The notes beneath the pieces are model-generated. The model did no database searches, was not told where the DNA came from, and saw only the letters and a list, made by a program, of their open reading frames with translations. This document shows positions 24,944-33,075 of a stretch of DNA of 64,000 nucleotides, piece by piece. The DNA is from CAYNTS01 sp964400495 (lineage in GTDB: Bacteria; Fidelibacterota; Marinisomatia; SCGC-AAA003-L08; D37C17): the NCBI GenBank assembly GCA_964400495.1, contig CAYNTS010000001.1, forward strand, positions 8,912-72,911, in the 5' to 3' direction. Position numbers and translations under genes: made by a program. Numbering within the stretch: position 1 is the stretch's first letter; each line of letters begins with the position of its first letter.

Positions 24944-26753
24944 TTTCTTTCTTATCTCCTTGGTAAATATTTTCTATTTCATCTTTAAAATTTTCTACAA
25001 CAACTTTTCTAACTACTTTTAATGTTGGAGTTAACTCACCTTTTTCTAATGTTAAAATTCTTGGGATTAATGCAAATTTCTTTATCTTTTCATATTTTGA
25101 AAATTTTCGCATTGCATTGTCAATAATTTTTGTAAACAACTCAATTACATCTGGATGGTCAATAATTGCTTCGTTGCTTGAAATTTCTTTTCCATTTTCA
25201 TGTAAATATTTTTTCACATTTTCAAAACATGGCGCAATAAGAGCACTTATGTAGTTACGCTTGTCTCCAATTGCCACGATTTGTTCAACATAAGGTGAAG
25301 CAATAACAGTGTTTTCAAGTGGAGCGGGTGCTACATTTTTACCACCCGAAGTTACAATTAAACTTTTCTTTCTATCTGTTATTTTCAGAAAACCATCTTG
25401 ATCTATTTCTCCAATATCACCAGTATGAAACCAGCCATCAGATTCAAGTACTTCTTTTGTTGCTTCTTCATTATTATAATATCCTAACATAATACTGGGA
25501 CCTTTAGCTAATATTTCTCCGTCGTCAGCAATTTTTATATCAATATTATACAGTGGTTTCCCAACGCTTCCGAACCGTTTATAATTTTCTGTATTACATG
25601 TTAAAACAGGGCTAGTTTCTGTCAATCCATATCCTTCTAAAATAGTTACACCCACTGATGCAAAAAATTCAGCAATTTCTTGCGAAAGTGGAGCTCCACC
25701 CGAAACAAAAAATCGTAAGTTGCCTCCCATTTTAGCTTTAATTTTGCTGTAAATTAATTTATCTGCAATTTTATATTGTAATTTTAAACCAAATGGAATG
25801 GGTTCGCCTGCTAACTCCAAGGTTGAAACATCGCTCCCAGTTTTCGTTGCCCAATTAAATAATTTACGTTTAATGGGTGGAGCAGTTTTTAATCCTTCAA
25901 TTATTTTAGCATGAATTTTTTCATACAAACGTGGAACACTAAGTACGATTGAGGGCTTAACTTCAATTAAATTGTCTGGTACAGATTCGATACTTTCTGC
26001 ATAATATACAATACCTCCAACAGAAAAAGCTGAGAAATGCCCACCCATTCTTTCAAAAACATGACTTAAGGGTAAAAAAGATAAAAAACTTTCACTTTCT
26101 GTAAACTTAACAGAGTTTACTGTAGCATCTACATTTGTCATTAAATTTTTATGACTAAGCATTACACCTTTTGGATTTCCAGTTGTACCTGATGTGTAAA
26201 TTAATGTTAATAAATCATCTGGTTTAGATGCAGGAATTAAATCATTTTCAAAATCTAACTCAGAATCTTTTGCATAATTAGTACCAACATTTAGAAAATT
26301 TGAAAAATTCATTACAAATTCTTCACTGCCATCATAGGAGTCATCTAATACAATAATTTGTAGAAGTTGTGGACATTGATCTTTAATTTCCACAATTTTA
26401 TCGAGTTGTTCTTGGTTTTCAACAAATATAACTTTTGTTCCAGAATCGAATAGAATATATAATATTTGAGATGCAATAAGCGTTGGATAAATACTTACAG
26501 TAGCTGAACCTGAGATAATAGCCCCATAATCACACATTGCCCATTTCGGAGAATTGTTGGATAAAATAGAAACTCTGTCTCCATGCTTTACATCTAATGA
26601 AAGTAATCCAAATGCAATATCTTTAACAGTATATTTAATTTCTCGGCCGGTTAACCCAATCCATTGTGAATCTTTTTTATAATAATAAAGGGCTTTATTG
26701 AAATACTTCGTGGTAGAATTATTAAACATTTGCGATACTGTGGTAAAAGCCAT
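24930..26753 (-). CDS. Long-chain fatty acid-CoA ligase (AMP-forming)
   Basis: 607 residues, FadD15/ACSL type. AMP-binding P-loop LIYTSGTTGNPKGVMLSHKN at about 184-203, adenine motif GYGLTETSPV at about 374-383, and the hinge DGWFHTGDIGEIDQDGFLKITDRKK at about 434-458. It activates fatty acids to acyl-CoA, feeding membrane lipid synthesis or the beta-oxidation enzymes encoded at 48-54 kb. It heads the run purM-gpsA-peptidase. The long-chain preference is inferred from family and length. Confidence 0.9.
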   Translation of the reverse strand: MAFTTVSQMFNNSTTKYFNKALYYYKKDSQWIGLTGREIKYTVKDIAFGLLSLDVKHGDRVSILSNNSPKWAMCDYGAIISGSATVSIYPTLIASQILYILFDSGTKVIFVENQEQLDKIVEIKDQCPQLLQIIVLDDSYDGSEEFVMNFSNFLNVGTNYAKDSELDFENDLIPASKPDDLLTLIYTSGTTGNPKGVMLSHKNLMTNVDATVNSVKFTESESFLSFLPLSHVFERMGGHFSAFSVGGIVYYAESIESVPDNLIEVKPSIVLSVPRLYEKIHAKIIEGLKTAPPIKRKLFNWATKTGSDVSTLELAGEPIPFGLKLQYKIADKLIYSKIKAKMGGNLRFFVSGGAPLSQEIAEFFASVGVTILEGYGLTETSPVLTCNTENYKRFGSVGKPLYNIDIKIADDGEILAKGPSIMLGYYNNEEATKEVLESDGWFHTGDIGEIDQDGFLKITDRKKSLIVTSGGKNVAPAPLENTVIASPYVEQIVAIGDKRNYISALIAPCFENVKKYLHENGKEISSNEAIIDHPDVIELFTKIIDNAMRKFSKYEKIKKFALIPRILTLEKGELTPTLKVVRKVVVENFKDEIENIYQGDKKESDNI

Positions 26754-26840
26754 AAAATTTCCCTAAGATTTATTAAAAAATATGCAGTAAATATAACTTT
26801 AAATCTAACGTGAGTTAGAGTAGGAATAAAAATATTATTA

Positions 26841-26870
26841 TTGACAAAGAAAGATAATTGTTCATATAAG
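26841..26870 (+). promoter_or_regulatory. Sigma70-type promoter for tRNA-Leu
   Basis: TTGACA at 26841-26846 and TATAAG at 26865-26870, separated by 18 bp. The predicted start is near 26877, about 27 bp before the tRNA 5' end. It is the clearest consensus promoter in the window and shows that a housekeeping sigma70-like factor is used. Confidence 0.65.
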
Positions 26871-26903
26871 TTGAAGTAAGTAAATTTTCTGGCTAGATTT
26901 TAT

Positions 26904-26987
26904 GCCGAGGTGGTGAAATTGGTAGACGCGCTGGATTCAAAATCCAGTATCCTTCGGGATGTGTGGGTTCGATCCCCACCCTCGGTA
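26904..26987 (+). tRNA. tRNA-Leu (CAA)
   Basis: 84 nt, a class II tRNA with a long variable arm (ATCCTTCGGGAT). The acceptor stem 26904-26910 pairs with 26980-26986 (G1-T72 wobble), with discriminator A at 26987. The anticodon stem is CTGGA/TCCAG with loop TTCAAAA, anticodon CAA. The T arm has GGTTCGATCC. The CCA end is not encoded. The rest of the gap 26754-27129 shows only the promoter and a short T run after the tRNA. Confidence 0.96.
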
Positions 26988-27129
26988 CAGCAATAATTAT
27001 TTTTTTGTGACCCACTTCTCATTTTTCAAATACTTCCAATAATGTGATTTATGTTAATAAAACAATACTCACAAGAATTCTATTATACACTATCGTTTAA
27101 TTTATACATAACTAACTGATGAGGGTAAA

Positions 27130-27330
27130 ATGGAAAGTAAAGAAGAAAAGAAACAGCAAATATTATTTATTATTTGGGTAAATTTATTTATTGGCATATA
27201 TAATTTATATGTTTTTTCAGAAATGAGTTCATTGTTTCACTTAGTAATTGGAATACTTAATATTGGAGTATGGGTATTTTTTAGAAATGAATCAATTCGT
27301 ATGGCAGTTATAGATTACAGAAATAGATAG
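27130..27330 (+). CDS. Small two-helix membrane protein, unknown function
   Basis: 66 residues. A charged N-terminus (ESKEEKKQQ) is followed by two hydrophobic helices at about 10-29 and 34-52, and a basic C-terminus. A GAGG ribosome-binding site precedes the ATG, and codon use looks like its neighbours, so it is probably a real gene. I recognise no family. It runs toward the YwqK-like gene with only 9 bp between the stops and no visible terminator. Confidence 0.55.
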   Translation: MESKEEKKQQILFIIWVNLFIGIYNLYVFSEMSSLFHLVIGILNIGVWVFFRNESIRMAVIDYRNR

Positions 27331-27339
27331 TTTGATTGA

Positions 27340-28113
27340 TTACTCTGTAGGTATTCCGTTTTTATCGTACGATTCGATAATATCAATTAAAACTCCATAG
27401 TCATATTTTTTTACAAATTTTGGCTGACCATTAGAGTACCACTCTTTTGAGTATCCATGTAATTGATCTTGTGAGTAATTCCACTCTGCACGCAATTGAC
27501 CATCACTATACCATTTAGTTTGCAATCCCTCTAATTTTCCATTTTTATAATTATAAAGTTGCATGAGTTGTCCGTTGTCATACCATTTTTTCTGCATCCC
27601 ATCTCGGCGCTCATTTTTGTAACTATATTCAACAAATAATTGACCATTTTCGTACCATTCTCGCATTATGCCATTTTCTGACTCTTGAATAGGAATTGAG
27701 TTTTCTACTAATTCTTCAAAAACATCAATAAATTTACCCTTAATCCAAAACAAGAGTTCACCAGATAATTTTAAAGATCGTTTTGATTCGATTTCTATAA
27801 ACGGATGCTCATAGTTAACTAGTACTGAGTTGGTAATTAATTGTGTGCTATCACAAACTGAGGCATAAATTGCCCCACCGAATTTTGATGTTAACCTAAA
27901 CTCTAATTCACAGTCTGAGCGTTTCTTTGGTTTGAAATTAATATCATTAATATATTTTAGTTCAACTGAATACATCCCTTCATCTTTATCAATTAATTGC
28001 ATGATATTTATTTTTTCAGTTTTTGGTAATATATCAACCTTATACTCGCGTGTAGTAACAATGCTTTGCGAAAATAGTAGTGTATAAGTTAATAATATTG
28101 CTATTATTTTCAT
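27340..28113 (-). CDS. YwqK/MORN-repeat-like secreted protein
   Basis: 257 residues. An N-terminal signal peptide (about 1-16) is followed by a domain of unknown type (about 20-135) and then four to five YwqK-type repeats of the form E/K-W-Y-x-N/D-G-Q-L-x-x-x-x-x-Y-x-x-G/D at about 147-250. Such repeats resemble MORN motifs; in YwqK-family proteins some are annotated as antitoxins, but no toxin gene is adjacent here. It is the last gene of the minus-strand run that starts near 31.9 kb. Function unknown; envelope location is inferred from the signal peptide. Confidence 0.7.
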   Translation of the reverse strand: MKIIAILLTYTLLFSQSIVTTREYKVDILPKTEKINIMQLIDKDEGMYSVELKYINDINFKPKKRSDCELEFRLTSKFGGAIYASVCDSTQLITNSVLVNYEHPFIEIESKRSLKLSGELLFWIKGKFIDVFEELVENSIPIQESENGIMREWYENGQLFVEYSYKNERRDGMQKKWYDNGQLMQLYNYKNGKLEGLQTKWYSDGQLRAEWNYSQDQLHGYSKEWYSNGQPKFVKKYDYGVLIDIIESYDKNGIPTE

Positions 28114-28128
28114 TATGCCCCCATCATT

Positions 28129-28920
28129 TTATAAATTTTTATTCAACCAATTAATTATATAATCTGCAACATTTTTCCATTTCTTTTCAAGCATCATATC
28201 ATGCCCCATTTCTTTAAATATTTCAAGTGTAGAGTGTTTGTAATATTTTGCAGTTTTTGATACAATTTCCGAAGATATTACATTATCCTGCTCCGAACCA
28301 ATTACTAAAATTGGATAACCATTTCGTTCATTTTTCTTTAAGGTTTTAAAAGACATATCATACAGTGCTTTAAAAGATTCATTATGTAACATATTAGTAA
28401 ATTTCGATTTTACTTTATGATCAACATTATTCGATAAGAATAGTTTAGAACTTATTTCTGAATTTGATATAAAAGGTTTAAGGTTTAAAGTTAGACATGC
28501 TTTAAAAAAATTGAGAGGATGTTTTGAAAATAATTTAAACAATACAAAAAATACACCAGAAGGTGGTACGGAATTCATTAATATTAATCCTGCTACCCCA
28601 TGTTGTTGAGCATATTTCTGTGCAATAAATCCACCCATTGAATGACCAATTAATATGGGATTTTTGTCAAAGTTTTCTGCAATTAACTTCACATCAGATA
28701 CAAAATTATCAATACCAATTGTATGAAGCGCCTTACCATTTCTACTACTACCTCGACCAGAAAGTGTTAAGGCATACGAGTCAATATTGTGTTCTGCAAA
28801 ATATTCTAAAAAGTATTCATTCCAACAATAAGCATCATGGCAAGCACCATGAATAAAAATAATAGGGTTTTTAACAGATTTTATTTTTGTTTTCTTGCTT
28901 ATTAATTCTAAATGTTTCAT
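28129..28920 (-). CDS. Alpha/beta hydrolase
   Basis: 263 residues. Oxyanion-hole motif FIHGACHDAYCW at about 22-33, nucleophile elbow G-H-S-M-G-G at about 92-97 (Ser94), a probable acid in GSEQDNV at about 208-214, and a late His in MGHDMMLE at about 237-244. The S-D-H triad fits an esterase, lipase or lactonase-like enzyme of the EstC/AB_hydrolase type. There is no signal peptide. It lies 4 bp after the cyclase-like gene and 15 bp before the YwqK gene in the same direction. The substrate is unknown. Confidence 0.85.
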   Translation of the reverse strand: MKHLELISKKTKIKSVKNPIIFIHGACHDAYCWNEYFLEYFAEHNIDSYALTLSGRGSSRNGKALHTIGIDNFVSDVKLIAENFDKNPILIGHSMGGFIAQKYAQQHGVAGLILMNSVPPSGVFFVLFKLFSKHPLNFFKACLTLNLKPFISNSEISSKLFLSNNVDHKVKSKFTNMLHNESFKALYDMSFKTLKKNERNGYPILVIGSEQDNVISSEIVSKTAKYYKHSTLEIFKEMGHDMMLEKKWKNVADYIINWLNKNL

Positions 28921-28924
28921 ATTA

Positions 28925-30262
28925 TTAACTTTGCATTAAATAAAAATGCTGGTCCTTTATATTCTTAGTTGTTGCTTTAATCTTTTCAATTTTATCTTGA
29001 ATAAATGTGTCACATGTTGATGTATAGGCAAACAAAGCATAGTCCATTATTATTAATGGATTATGAGTATCTGGTATTTTTTTAGCAAATCGAATTGTTT
29101 TTGCTTCCGTTTCCAATCTTTTGGCTGTCCCTGCTGACTCCCCAGTTATTGTAGTTTTCTTGAGTTTTTTGGGTCCTTGGAGCCCTAACAATCCTTTACC
29201 ACTTGCGATGCCAATATCATAAATTAGTTTACTTGAAAGCTCTGAGTTGACTTTCTTAAATACTTTATTTGCAAGAGATTGAGCAAAACGTAATGAATTT
29301 TCTAATACTTCTTTTTCGTTTTCGTTGTCGCTGAAAAAAATAATAAAGAGTTCATCTGCTGTCCAGTCTGCAAAATAATTTCCATTTGGAATAATATAAT
29401 CCAGTTCGTCAAATACAATATCGTAAAATTTTTCGAATAATTTTTCTATATACTCAGGTTTATGTTCATTTGCTAATTGTTGATAATTTCTCCAATCTGA
29501 GCACAGACAAACAGTAAATCGCTCTTGCGGTACAAAAACATTATCTAGATTTAAATCGGCATCTGAAATAGCAATATGTCGAGCAATATTCTTTGGGACT
29601 AATGATGATGTATGATGATACCTCTCAAACATTGTAAGAATAAATCGCTTTCTCATGAAATATGCTAAATAAAACATGAGTAAATGAAATAATCCTAAAT
29701 ATACACAATCCATTAATATTTCTGGTCGTATAAAGGGGATTAGTATCAGTGGAATTAATGCAGTTATTTGAATGAAATACTGTTCTCGCCAAAACTTGTA
29801 TGCAAAAATTGTAGTTATAATAATGGTAAGAAAATTAGCAAGTAATACCATTTGATAATGAGTAGTGAAAGTAGTATTAAATAAAAAGAATGAATATACC
29901 CAATTATACAACACTCCCGGGAAATATAAATGAAACTGTATTTTTTTTGTATTAGAAACCAAATTAATTTCTGTCTTATTTTTCTCATAAACAAATAAAT
30001 TTATAAAAACAAGAAGAATTGAGATAATACGAAATCGTGTGAAAATGTTACCATCTCGGAATAATAAAAAATCAAAGGGGATTAATCCTGCCATTATTAC
30101 AACAGAAAGAATATTGTAATATTTAATATAGACTGCTTTATTTACCGATACCCACTTTGAGTAAATATTTCCCACATCCTTTAGTGTAAAAGGAGATTTG
30201 TAATCAGTAACTAAACGATTCCAAATATTAAATATTTTACTATTTTCTATTAATGATGTTAT
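28925..30262 (-). CDS. Membrane protein with divergent class III nucleotidyl cyclase domain, probable ATA start
   Basis: The first usual start (GTG 30175) gives 416 residues: about six membrane helices at 22-175, then a class III cyclase-like domain at about 215-360. In that numbering Asp227 (C-S-D-W-R-N-Y) and Asp274 (W-T-A-D-E-L-F) match the two metal-binding aspartates, and Arg353 (A-G-T-A-K-R-L-E) the transition-state Arg. The usual transition-state Asn is Gly349 and the purine-selecting Lys is Asp270. It may therefore use another substrate or be inactive. The frame is open upstream with coding-like sequence (W-N-R-L-V-T-D-Y-K-S-P-F) back to an ATA at 30262, eight nucleotides after AAAGGG; from there it would be 445 residues. 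Confidence 0.65.
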   Translation of the reverse strand: MTSLIENSKIFNIWNRLVTDYKSPFTLKDVGNIYSKWVSVNKAVYIKYYNILSVVIMAGLIPFDFLLFRDGNIFTRFRIISILLVFINLFVYEKNKTEINLVSNTKKIQFHLYFPGVLYNWVYSFFLFNTTFTTHYQMVLLANFLTIIITTIFAYKFWREQYFIQITALIPLILIPFIRPEILMDCVYLGLFHLLMFYLAYFMRKRFILTMFERYHHTSSLVPKNIARHIAISDADLNLDNVFVPQERFTVCLCSDWRNYQQLANEHKPEYIEKLFEKFYDIVFDELDYIIPNGNYFADWTADELFIIFFSDNENEKEVLENSLRFAQSLANKVFKKVNSELSSKLIYDIGIASGKGLLGLQGPKKLKKTTITGESAGTAKRLETEAKTIRFAKKIPDTHNPLIIMDYALFAYTSTCDTFIQDKIEKIKATTKNIKDQHFYLMQS

Positions 30263-30270
30263 TTTTTTAT

Positions 30271-30276
30271 CCCTTT
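30271..30276 (-). promoter_or_regulatory. Shine-Dalgarno before the ATA start of the cyclase-like gene
   Basis: Minus-strand AAAGGG, eight nucleotides before the ATA at 30262-30260. The GTG at 30175 is preceded only by AAAGGAT immediately adjacent to it, which is too close for a normal ribosome-binding site. Confidence 0.35.
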
Positions 30277-30343
30277 ATATCTAAATCATAAAGGAATAAA
30301 TTACGGACTAATGAAGTAAAGCCCAAAGATTATTAAAAGAGTT

Positions 30344-30901
30344 TTAAATAATAAATACTGCGGCGTCAGCTTTTATGTTAACAATTCCTTCAATTGTTGA
30401 AATGCAATTACCAAAATAAGATTTTTCACCGGTTTTTTTAAGGTTTGTAATCTGAACATTTTGAACAACACCTTTTGTTTTCGTAATCATTTTTGGCATT
30501 TCAATTTCTAAATTTGTAGGCCAAACTTTCAACACTTCATTTGCAAATGGATTGTAATTGAAACCAAATTCTTCACATAAATAAACATAAATTAATTTTT
30601 GAAGATGAACCAATGCAGTAAGAAATATTAAGTGATTTGGGCTATGTTTCATACTGGTTTCGTATTCTCTATCAAAAACACCAGTAATTTCACGATGTTT
30701 TATATGATACTCTTTGATATGTAATGTTTCAGTAACATTTCTTTCTGGCATAACATTAAATGAAACAATATTTTGTGTGTTCTCTTCAATAACTTTTGCA
30801 AATCCATTTATACTCTGAATTTTATTAGGATTCTGCAAACCATTATTTTCTATTTTTTTTACATTAGAATTTGCATTGTTTATTGTAACTGTATGTGCCA
30901 T
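30344..30901 (-). CDS. Hotdog-like protein, possibly AfsA-type
   Basis: 185 residues, no signal peptide. A hydrophobic helix at about 94-113 (F-L-T-A-L-V-H-L-Q-K-L-I-Y-V-Y-L) is followed by beta strands with alternating hydrophobic residues, a hotdog-like plan. The run Y-H-I-K-H-R-E-I-T-G-V-F-D at about 66-78 and the later H-S-P-N-H-L resemble the spacing of motifs in the AfsA hotdog domain of gamma-butyrolactone synthases, but the match is weak and read only by eye. It lies 2 bp after the membrane methyltransferase gene, so the two are probably co-translated. Acyl-CoA or acyl-carrier handling is a guess. Confidence 0.5.
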   Translation of the reverse strand: MAHTVTINNANSNVKKIENNGLQNPNKIQSINGFAKVIEENTQNIVSFNVMPERNVTETLHIKEYHIKHREITGVFDREYETSMKHSPNHLIFLTALVHLQKLIYVYLCEEFGFNYNPFANEVLKVWPTNLEIEMPKMITKTKGVVQNVQITNLKKTGEKSYFGNCISTIEGIVNIKADAAVFII

Positions 30902-30903
30902 TA

Positions 30904-31653
30904 TTAATTCCTATCTGTTTTGATATTATGTTTAAAAGATGGGAAGAACATGCCAGTGTGTTTCATATACTGAAGGTACTCAGGAAATATCTTAACTAAA
31001 GCATGTTCTTCACGAATTGCAGATGCAACATAATACAGCACAAGCAAAGCTATATTTACAATAATCAACATTGAACCAGTTGAAATAAAAACACCTATTA
31101 ATAGCATTATATTTGCTGTGTATATTGGATGCCGTATATGTTTATATAATCCTAATTGAACAATGTCATTTGGAATATATGAATTGTAGCATGGGCTATA
31201 ATGTGTACCTAGTGTAAGCTTAGCTGACACAAATAATGCCATTGCTATAGAAGCAATAGCGAGACCTGTATACATTATTGCAACACTTGAATGACATTCT
31301 TGTAGTATAGCCCAATCTGTTAGAAATGAAAAAATTGCAACAACAATAGTGGTAAATTGAATAAATTTATATACCAACTTAAATAATTTTGGCGATTTAA
31401 TCTTACCATTTTTACCCTGCACTTCTACTGTATCATTTTTATAGAAACCTGCAGAAATAAATGCTAAAACAAAAACAAATAATATACCAATAAATTGATC
31501 AATTGTAATTTCGCGAAACCACTCGATAATAATCTGCTTTTCAAATTGAATCAATGGAACAATTGTATCGGTAAACACCAGCGACAAATACAATGCACAC
31601 ATTAATGTTGAAATTATAAACCCACTTTTAATCATTTTAGTTAATTCATTCAT
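30904..31653 (-). CDS. Isoprenylcysteine/phospholipid methyltransferase-like membrane protein
   Basis: 249 residues with about six membrane helices. The C-terminal half has the ICMT/PEMT signature: G-L-Y-K-H-I-R-H-P-I-Y-T-A-N at about 172-185, and later R-E-E-H-A-L-V-K-I-F-P-E-Y-L-Q-Y. Such enzymes methylate lipid or small acidic substrates with S-adenosylmethionine at the membrane. I chose ATG 31653 because GAGG lies seven nucleotides upstream and the longer reading from 31713 would overlap the ribbon-helix-helix gene. It starts 13 bp after that gene and is followed by the hotdog-like gene. Confidence 0.75.
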   Translation of the reverse strand: MNELTKMIKSGFIISTLMCALYLSLVFTDTIVPLIQFEKQIIIEWFREITIDQFIGILFVFVLAFISAGFYKNDTVEVQGKNGKIKSPKLFKLVYKFIQFTTIVVAIFSFLTDWAILQECHSSVAIMYTGLAIASIAMALFVSAKLTLGTHYSPCYNSYIPNDIVQLGLYKHIRHPIYTANIMLLIGVFISTGSMLIIVNIALLVLYYVASAIREEHALVKIFPEYLQYMKHTGMFFPSFKHNIKTDRN

Positions 31654-31666
31654 ATTAATACCTCGC

Positions 31667-31855
31667 TTATTCTGTACGGGTTCTATCTGATTCATCAATA
31701 TAACTATGCTCAACTAGCCAATCTTCAATTATCATTAAAATCTGACTATTCATAGTTCGATATTTTCTTGCAGATGTTCGCTTTAAAAGATTCCAAATCT
31801 TATTTGGCAAGCGTATAGATTTTATGCTTTGCCCTTCCGTACACTTCTTAACCAT
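31667..31855 (-). CDS. Ribbon-helix-helix (Arc/CopG-like) DNA-binding protein
   Basis: 62 residues. Residues 10-45 fit the Arc-type fold: a strand with S-I-R-L-P-N-K-I, helix A with W-N-L-L-K-R-T-S-A-R-K, then R-T-M-N-S-Q-I-L-M-I-I-E-D-W as helix B, with the usual Asn-Ser turn. It should bind DNA as a dimer. It heads the minus-strand run of the methyltransferase, hotdog-like, cyclase-like, hydrolase and YwqK genes. Three direct repeats sit just before its start and are a likely autoregulatory operator. No toxin-type partner is evident. Confidence 0.7.
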   Translation of the reverse strand: MVKKCTEGQSIKSIRLPNKIWNLLKRTSARKYRTMNSQILMIIEDWLVEHSYIDESDRTRTE

Positions 31856-31862
31856 AACTTAA

Positions 31863-31890
31863 TGTAACATATTTTAACAATATGTAACAA
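31863..31890 (-). promoter_or_regulatory. Three 10-bp-phased direct repeats, probable RHH operator
   Basis: Octamers TGTAACAT (31863-31870), TTTAACAA (31873-31880) and TGTAACAA (31883-31890) begin exactly 10 bp apart, on one face of the helix, 7 bp upstream of the ribbon-helix-helix start codon. Ribbon-helix-helix proteins of the ParG, CopG and omega type often bind such helically phased short repeats at their own promoter. That this protein binds here is inference. Confidence 0.45.
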
Positions 31891-31967
31891 TATTTATTTA
31901 TACCGAAGAGAAATATGTAATAATATGAGAATATTTCAGAATTTATAGGTTATAATTTTGAATTATT

Positions 31968-32735
31968 TTAGGAGTTTGACCAGTTGGGGTTTCGTTTTTC
32001 AGAGAATGCTTTTAATGCTTCTTTTCTGTCATTTGTCGGGATTGTTTTTTTATAATATTTTTTTTCAATTTCTAAAGCTTTTTCAATTGATTTACCATAC
32101 CCTTCCTCCACTGATTGTTTTGCCATTTGCAATGAAATTGGAGCATTTTCTATTATTTCTTGTGCGAGGTCTATGGTTGCATCTGTTAGCTCATTGTCAT
32201 TAGCAATAAAATCTATAGCGCCGTCATAAAATGCTTCTTCGGCTGAGAATATTCGTGCTGAATAAATCCAGTATTTCGCTTTTGACAAACCTATCAAACG
32301 AGGTAATCTCTGTGTACCTCCAGCTCCAGGCATTATGCCCAAACTAGTTTCTGGCAATCCAATTTTTGAAGATTCGGAAGCAATTCTAAAATCTGCACAG
32401 AATGCTAACTCTGCTCCACCACCTAAGGCTGAACCAGAAATTGAAGCAATTGTTGGTATTTTCAAACCAGCAAGTACATTGAAACAATTATTTATTAATC
32501 CTACTACTTCAATAACCTTAGCATCTGACATACCTTTGCGTTCAATTAAGTCTGCCCCAGCACAGAAATGTTTTTGCTTTGAGGTAATAATTAATACTCG
32601 AACAGATGAATTACTAGACACTTCAAGTAATACTTTATATAATGTTTGTATCATATTAGTTGATAAAGCATTAACTCTAGGTCTATTTAAACTTATAATT
32701 GCTAAACCATCTGCTTGAATATTTAAATCGATCAT
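31968..32735 (-). CDS. Enoyl-CoA hydratase/isomerase (AtuE/LiuC-like)
   Basis: 255 residues, crotonase fold. Oxyanion-hole motif HFCAGADL at about 56-63, GSALGGGAELAFCADFRIAS at about 99-118 with the first catalytic Glu region, and LPETSLGIMPGAGGTQRLPRL at about 125-145 with the second Glu. Next to AtuA- and carboxyltransferase-type genes, the likely substrate is a branched glutaconyl-CoA (3-methylglutaconyl- or isohexenylglutaconyl-CoA). The assignment to crotonases is secure; the exact substrate is inferred from neighbours. It follows the AtuA C-terminal gene by 1 bp. Confidence 0.85.
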   Translation of the reverse strand: MIDLNIQADGLAIISLNRPRVNALSTNMIQTLYKVLLEVSSNSSVRVLIITSKQKHFCAGADLIERKGMSDAKVIEVVGLINNCFNVLAGLKIPTIASISGSALGGGAELAFCADFRIASESSKIGLPETSLGIMPGAGGTQRLPRLIGLSKAKYWIYSARIFSAEEAFYDGAIDFIANDNELTDATIDLAQEIIENAPISLQMAKQSVEEGYGKSIEKALEIEKKYYKKTIPTNDRKEALKAFSEKRNPNWSNS

Positions 32736-32736
32736 A

Positions 32737-33075
32737 TTAATTTATCTCATTCTCTAAATGTTTAGGGAGATCAATATCTAATAAAAGCAATGCTTGACCA
32801 TGAGTTTTACCTTGAGCATCGTTTATTAAGGATTCACTGCCACCGCCTCCCAAGCTATCGCCTAAAATAAAATTTAATGCCAACAAATTTGGTAATTCAT
32901 AGCGAATTACTTCTCCATGCACAATACTTTTGAAATGTTTTTTAACAACATTTACTGTTAAATTTTCAAGTGCCCATTGGTAAATCTTTTCTGAGGTAAA
33001 TATAATGCCTGCATTCGAACTAGCTCCTTTGTCTCCAGAGCGTGCATAAGCAATTTCTGATAATTTAATTTTCAT
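32737..33075 (-). CDS. AtuA C-terminal (ferredoxin-fold-like) domain protein
   Basis: 112 residues. It contains Y-A-R-S-G-D-K-G-A-S-S-N-A-G at about 10-23, the hallmark of the separate C-terminal domain of AtuA-like proteins, and a second G-D-S-L-G-G-G-G-S motif at about 73-81. In Pseudomonas AtuA this domain is fused to the DUF1446 part; here it is a separate gene overlapping the end of the preceding AtuA gene by 4 bp. Biochemical function is not established. Confidence 0.75.
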   Translation of the reverse strand: MKIKLSEIAYARSGDKGASSNAGIIFTSEKIYQWALENLTVNVVKKHFKSIVHGEVIRYELPNLLALNFILGDSLGGGGSESLINDAQGKTHGQALLLLDIDLPKHLENEIN

